From assembly GCA_963974445.1 (NCBI GenBank), contig CAXBDI010000001.1:1-64000 (forward strand): DNA of 64,000 bases, in the 5' to 3' direction. Shown piece after piece: positions 60,167-64,000 of the stretch (position 1 is its first letter; each line of letters starts with the position of its first letter). The stretch is from JACKII01 sp963974445. Its GTDB lineage: Bacteria > Pseudomonadota > Alphaproteobacteria > Bin95. The notes below the pieces were generated by a model. The model was not told the origin of the DNA. It saw only the letters and a program-made list of their open reading frames with translations, and ran no database searches. Made by a program: the position numbers and the translations under genes.

Positions 60167-60931
60167 ATGGTCAATTTCTCCGGTCAATCTGTAACGAACA
60201 TCATACCAAAAGAAAAGAGTACGGCGTTAGTTCAAAAGTTAGGCGGTCTTGTATCGTTATCGGAGAAAGAAATCTCGTTTCTGAAGAGCTTGCAGCGCAA
60301 TACATTCAGTGTAGAAAAAGGCGGTGAGTTCATCCGTGATGGGGAAACATGGGATAAAACTTTCATCCTTCAGAAGGGTTGGGCGATCCGATACGTCATT
60401 CTCAGTTCGGGTCGGCGGCAAATTTTGGGATTTGTACTGCCCGGCGATATTCTGGGCCTCCACATCAATTTTTGCAGGACAGCATCGTATTCTGCCTCAG
60501 CCCTGACGCCCATCCAACTCGCGGTAGTGGACCCGGCCGGGATAATGGAGATTTGCGAGAAATACCCGCTCCTCGGCGCCGGCCTCAACTGGTGTACCGC
60601 GCGCGAGTTCGCGATTCTGGGCGATCACGCGGTGCGGCTCGGACGCATGTCCGCGCTGGAGCGTCTGGCGCATCTCTTCTTGGAGCTTTGGTATCGAGCC
60701 GATTTGGTCGGGGAGATAAAGGGCGATTGGATGGCGCTACCGATGACTCAGGAAGATCTGGCGGATACACTGGGGCTTAGTTTGGTCCATCTGAATCGGA
60801 CACTCCGCAAAATGCGGCATGAGAATTTGATATCTCTCGTGAAGCATCATGTCAGATTAAATAACATCGAAAAATTAATGTCCATGACTGAATTCAATAC
60901 GAGCCATTTAGAGGAATTTAGCACATCATAG
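60167..60931 (+). CDS. Crp/Fnr family transcriptional regulator
   Basis: 254 residues. Cyclic-nucleotide-binding-like beta barrel (about 30-150; GGEFIRDGETWDKTFILQKGW, PGDILGLHINF) followed by a Crp-type HTH (LPMTQEDLADTLGLSLVHLNRTLRKM, near residue 185-215). No N-terminal Fnr-type Cys cluster is visible, so not a [4Fe-4S] sensor. ATG at 60167 preceded by GAGGG. Base composition is AT-richer than the surroundings. Regulated target unknown; the small convergent gene lies 5 bp away. Confidence 0.88.
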   Translation: MVNFSGQSVTNIIPKEKSTALVQKLGGLVSLSEKEISFLKSLQRNTFSVEKGGEFIRDGETWDKTFILQKGWAIRYVILSSGRRQILGFVLPGDILGLHINFCRTASYSASALTPIQLAVVDPAGIMEICEKYPLLGAGLNWCTAREFAILGDHAVRLGRMSALERLAHLFLELWYRADLVGEIKGDWMALPMTQEDLADTLGLSLVHLNRTLRKMRHENLISLVKHHVRLNNIEKLMSMTEFNTSHLEEFSTS

Positions 60932-60936
60932 CCAGA

Positions 60937-61185
60937 TCATTTAAGTTTTACAGAATTTCCATTCACCATAAGAATTTTTAATTTTTCGGCAACCCTCTTG
61001 TTTATTATGTCGCCGTAATCGCAGTAGGCGGTTTGGTGGGCGTCGATGGCGGCATAAAAAGCTTCATCGACCTCATCGCCGGACAAAACGCCTTTTTCCA
61101 TGAGTTGCAGCAGCAGCGCTTCGACCAAACTGAGCGCACTGATTCCAGCGACCGCTGCATCCGCGCCGGTATCCGACTTGATCAT
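60937..61185 (-). CDS. Small protein convergent with the Crp/Fnr gene, unknown
   Basis: 82 residues from MIKSDTGADAAVAG with a strong GGAGG before ATG 61185. It is helical (LVEALLLQLMEKGVLSGDEVDEAFYAAID) and ends in a basic stretch. No family recognised. No signal peptide. Codon use and AT content resemble the Crp gene. Confidence 0.6.
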   Translation of the reverse strand: MIKSDTGADAAVAGISALSLVEALLLQLMEKGVLSGDEVDEAFYAAIDAHQTAYCDYGDIINKRVAEKLKILMVNGNSVKLK

Positions 61186-61640
61186 TCCTAACCTCCAATA
61201 AGGCCTGCGACCGCCCACCAACTTAACGGTCAACACGCGTGATGATAATTGGTTCCATCGGTCGTGAAAAGTACCTTCAATTAATCAAAAGAACTCATAA
61301 CAGTTTACGGTGACACTCCATTCAGCGCCCGGGCGTTGATGATAATCATTCTAAGAACGCAAGGTGCCGGTATGGCGCGTGGTTTGGCCGGTTCGTTCGA
61401 AGCATTTGCTTTTGCCGCCGCATGGCCACAGTGATGGCGACCGTAACGTGTCCTCGCCGCAAACTCTGGGCCTCGTGTGCCTTGAAAAGCCAACTTGGGG
61501 AGGTGTGGGCCATTTTGCACCTTGGCTTTTCGGGCGCAAATGAGGGCGCGCCCGCAGCTTCGCTGTTGCAATACGCCCTCATTGACTCGCCGAACGGGGT
61601 TGATGTTGTCCAACGCCGGCCGTGCAGGAACAGGCAGCGC
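61186..61640. other. Intergenic region without supported gene
   Basis: Open frames of about 100 codons exist on both strands, but their translations are Arg/Pro/Ser-rich and show no domain, start signal or family likeness. I see no RNA gene or repeat. The first ~120 bases are AT-rich and may hold promoters for the small protein. Confidence 0.5.
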
Positions 61641-62426
61641 TTACTTGCCCTTCCAGTTCGGCGCACGCTTCTCGGCGAAGGCTTTCGGACCTTCGATATA
61701 GTCTTCCGATTCGCCCATCGCCTTGTAGGCCGGATAGGCGACCTGGTTGCGGATGGCGTTGGCGACTGATGTCTCGTCGAGCCCCATATAGACGCCCTGT
61801 TTCGACGCGCGGATCGACATCGGCGAGCATTCCAGGATGGTCTTGGCCCAGCGTTTCGCAGCCTCTAAGGCCTGGCCGGTCGGCACGACCTCGTTGACGA
61901 AGCCCAACTCCTTACCTTCCGCAGCCGAGACGCGGCGGCCGGTCAGGATCATGCCCATTGCCTGCTTCAGCGGAATGTGACGCGGCAGGCGGTGGATGCC
62001 GCCCGCGCCGGCGGCGAGGCCGACCCGCGGCTCCGGCAGGGCGAAGGTAGCGTTTTCCGCCGCGATAATCAGATCGCAGGCCAGCGCGGTCTCGAAGCCG
62101 CCGCCCATGGCCCAGCCGTTAACGGCGGCGATGATCGGCTTGGTCTGGTCATAGCGGTTGGTGATACCGGCAAAGCCACTGTCCGGGCGATGGCGCGGGC
62201 CGCCCGCCGCCTGGTACTTCAGATCGTTGCCGGCGGAGAACGCCTTGTCGCCCGCGCCGGTGATGATGGCGATCCACTGCTCCGGGTCGTCGCGGAAGTC
62301 GGTGAAAACCCGGTCGAACTCCCAATGCGCCGGCGGATGCAGGGCGTTGTAGACCTCCGGCCGGTTGATCGTGACGATGGTGAGCGGCCCGTCGCGCTCG
62401 ACTTTCAGGAACTCGTTCTTGGCCAT
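61641..62426 (-). CDS. Enoyl-CoA hydratase/isomerase (crotonase family)
   Basis: 261 residues. Oxyanion-hole segments AFSAGNDLKYQA (near residue 62) and NGWAMGGGFETALACDLIIAAE (near residue 103) and the catalytic region FALPEPRVGLAAGAGG (the Glu of LPE near residue 131) are present. GGAGGA precedes ATG 62426. Exact substrate unknown; it resembles carnitinyl-CoA dehydratase-type crotonases, and a class III CoA-transferase lies 5 kb away. Last gene of a leftward run behind the MATE transporter. Confidence 0.88.
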   Translation of the reverse strand: MAKNEFLKVERDGPLTIVTINRPEVYNALHPPAHWEFDRVFTDFRDDPEQWIAIITGAGDKAFSAGNDLKYQAAGGPRHRPDSGFAGITNRYDQTKPIIAAVNGWAMGGGFETALACDLIIAAENATFALPEPRVGLAAGAGGIHRLPRHIPLKQAMGMILTGRRVSAAEGKELGFVNEVVPTGQALEAAKRWAKTILECSPMSIRASKQGVYMGLDETSVANAIRNQVAYPAYKAMGESEDYIEGPKAFAEKRAPNWKGK

Positions 62427-62506
62427 GCGGCGTATCCTCCGGTTATTCGCTTGAGATGAGGCCCATGGTGCCGCGCTTTCGGCCCGGCGGCAACGGTGTC
62501 TGAACC

Positions 62507-63853
62507 TTATGCCCGCTCGACGCTGCGCAGCAACCTGGGCCAGAACAGCCAGAGCGTGACGCCTCGCAATGAAAAGAAGAACAGCAGGCAGAGCCAAAGC
62601 CCGTCATTGCCGCCGCCCCAACGCTCGACAAGCCAGAGCGACAGGAGGTAGGCCGCAAAGCTCATCAGCATCGCGTGCCGCATCAGCCGGTTTTGGGTTG
62701 CGCCCAGAAAGACGCCATCCATGACGAACGCGACGAAGGACACCAGCGGGAACGCGACTGCATAGGGCAGGTACTCCAGGGCCAGCGCCTGCACCTCCGG
62801 GATGCCGGTCAGCAGTTGAATGCCCAGCCAGCCGAGCCCGCCCCAGGCCACTGCCAGCACCAGCGCGATACCCAGCGACCAGCGGAGCGCGGCGAAGGTA
62901 GCGGCTCTGACCCTATCGCGATTGCGCTCGCCATAGGCCGTACCGACTAGCGCCTCCGCCGCGTGGGCGAAGCCGTCCATGGCGTAGGTGCCGATCATCA
63001 CCATCTGGTAGAGCACCTGGTTCGCCGCCAGCGCCACATCGCCCTGCATGGCGCTCTTGTTGATGAAGATCGCCAGGCCGGTGATCAGGACCAGGGTGCG
63101 GATGAAGATATCGCGGTTGACCGCCATCATCCGCTTGATGCGCGTCCAGTCGAGCACACGGGTGCGGCCGTGGCCGGAAGGCATCTGCGCCAACCTTCGG
63201 CGCACATAGTAGAACGCCACGGCGATGGCGGCGTATTCGGCGATGACGGTGGCGGCGGCGACCCCCTCCACACCCCAGCCGAAGCCGAGGACGAACACCA
63301 GGTCGAGCGTGATGTTCAGGCCGTTCGAGAACAGTTGCAGATAGAGCGGGATCCGCCCGTCCTCCAGCCCATAGAACCAGCCGATGGCGACGAACATGGC
63401 CAGCGCCGCCGGCGCGCTCCACAGCCGGATCGCCAGATAGGCGGCGGTCTGCGTCTCCACCGCCTCGCTGCCGCCCAGCGCCCAAAGGCCGGTGCTGACG
63501 ATCGGACCCTGCAAGACGACGATCGCCAGGCCCAGCACTCCGGCGAGCAGCAGGGCGCGCGCCAGGATGTTGCGCACCTCGCCCCAACCGGGCCCCTCGG
63601 CCAGGCCGCGGCCCACCCCAACCGCCTGCGCCGTCGGCCCGGTGGTGCCCATGCGCAGGAAGTTCAGGCTGGCGTGCACATAGGTGTAGATGACGGTGCC
63701 CAGTGCTACGCCGCCCAGAAACGCTGGGTCCGGCAGGTGCCCGACCACGGCAGTATCCACCGCCCCCAGCAGCGGCACGGTGGCGTTGGAGACAATGATC
63801 GGCAGCGCCATCCGCCTGAGACGGCGGTCGGTGGAGGCTTCGGCAAGGCTCAT
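62507..63853 (-). CDS. MATE family efflux transporter (DinF/NorM type)
   Basis: 448 residues, twelve predicted membrane spans in two six-span halves. N-terminal RMALPIIVSNATVPLLGAVDTAVVGHL with the MATE signature (Pro, Asp) and the second-half LITGLAIFINKSAMQGDVALAANQV are typical. It exports drugs or metabolites using Na+ or H+. 80 bp upstream of the enoyl-CoA hydratase start. Confidence 0.92.
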   Translation of the reverse strand: MSLAEASTDRRLRRMALPIIVSNATVPLLGAVDTAVVGHLPDPAFLGGVALGTVIYTYVHASLNFLRMGTTGPTAQAVGVGRGLAEGPGWGEVRNILARALLLAGVLGLAIVVLQGPIVSTGLWALGGSEAVETQTAAYLAIRLWSAPAALAMFVAIGWFYGLEDGRIPLYLQLFSNGLNITLDLVFVLGFGWGVEGVAAATVIAEYAAIAVAFYYVRRRLAQMPSGHGRTRVLDWTRIKRMMAVNRDIFIRTLVLITGLAIFINKSAMQGDVALAANQVLYQMVMIGTYAMDGFAHAAEALVGTAYGERNRDRVRAATFAALRWSLGIALVLAVAWGGLGWLGIQLLTGIPEVQALALEYLPYAVAFPLVSFVAFVMDGVFLGATQNRLMRHAMLMSFAAYLLSLWLVERWGGGNDGLWLCLLFFFSLRGVTLWLFWPRLLRSVERA

Positions 63854-63985
63854 CGGCGGACGGCTACCCGGATGCGGTTCACATCCACCACCAAACTCCG
63901 CCGGATGCCGGATGACAAGCGCCGATCACCCCCGGCGCGCCATCGCCGCACGCGCCGCGCGGTTGGCACTTCCCCCACCCCTTGC

Positions 63986-64000
63986 CTCGGGCTTGGCCCG
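63986..64000. repeat. Partial palindrome at the right edge
   Basis: CGGGC-TTG-GCCCG at 63988-64000 recalls the CCCGGACTTGATCCGGG-type repeats after mutL. It is cut by the window edge. The 63854-63985 stretch has no gene. Confidence 0.3.

Noticed and set aside
61305..61670. Overlapping ~100-codon frames on both strands
   Set aside because: Arg/Pro/Ser-rich translations without start signals or homology.

Overview
The window looks like chromosomal DNA of a free-living, flagellated alphaproteobacterium, most likely of the Rhodospirillales type. The support is a high G+C content, the FlaF/FlbT flagellin regulators, a DUF6468 and MotE-like flagellar pair, a PopZ (DUF2497) gene directly upstream of valS, PstA and PstC permeases with long N-terminal extensions, and a liv operon ending in a DUF6867-type gene. 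No species can be named from the sequence alone. No phage, CRISPR array, insertion sequence or plasmid genes were seen.

Layout. 1-4.7 kb: the start of asd, a Rid-family protein, then a same-strand run of a tartrate/D-malate-type dehydrogenase, a CMD/AhpD-like protein, a 2-oxoglutarate/Fe(II) oxygenase and a MaoC hydratase; cinA/pncC faces the other way. 4.8-11.7 kb: phosphate regulon pstS-pstC-pstA-pstB-phoU-phoB behind a three-repeat Pho box, without phoR. 11.7-12.1 kb: a non-coding stretch with DnaA-box-like and CtrA-like motifs. 12.1-13.7 kb: a PEP-mutase/isocitrate-lyase family enzyme and an FMN reductase. 13.7-35.0 kb: a large flagellar island. Leftward it holds flagellin, flaF, flbT, a DUF1217 gene, flgJ and an FlgN-like gene, plus fliL-DUF6468-motE-motA-TPR gene-flgF-flgG-flgA-flgH-second fliL. 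Rightward it holds fliK-flgD and fliF-fliH-fliN-fliP-small ORF-fliG-unknown. 35.05 kb: tRNA-Cys. 35.5-41.6 kb: pcm-tolC-popZ-valS and a LolA-like protein. 41.6-45.7 kb: livH-livM-livG-livF-DUF6867 without a binding protein. 46.0 kb: a decayed msrA. 46.4-49.2 kb: glutaryl-CoA dehydrogenase and an acyl-CoA carboxyltransferase. 49.4 kb: a probable small RNA with a strong terminator. 49.6-52.8 kb: pgi and mutL. 53-57.9 kb: a hydroxyisobutyrate-dehydrogenase-like protein, a HAD protein, a DUF454 protein, a nitroreductase, a class III CoA-transferase and a secreted PRC-barrel protein. 58-64 kb: intergenic palindromes, a dicarboxylate symporter, a Crp/Fnr regulator with a small convergent gene in AT-richer DNA, an enoyl-CoA hydratase and a MATE transporter.

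How they work together. PhoB is expected to act on the Pho box and drive its own operon under phosphate limitation, with a hairpin after pstS favouring the binding protein over the permease. The flagellar genes cover the MS ring, switch (FliG, FliN), export (FliH, FliP), rod (FlgF, FlgG, FlgJ), L-ring and P-ring assembly (FlgH, FlgA), hook length (FliK, FlgD), stator (MotA) and filament. fliM, motB, flgE, flgI and fliI must lie elsewhere. The flagellin leader carries a tandem hairpin repeat and lies next to flbT, so it is a plausible FlbT target. The most interesting items are that leader, the 862-residue AMIN/TPR-like protein between motA and flgF, the possible sRNA at 49.4 kb, the DnaA/CtrA-like motif cluster and the msrA remnant.
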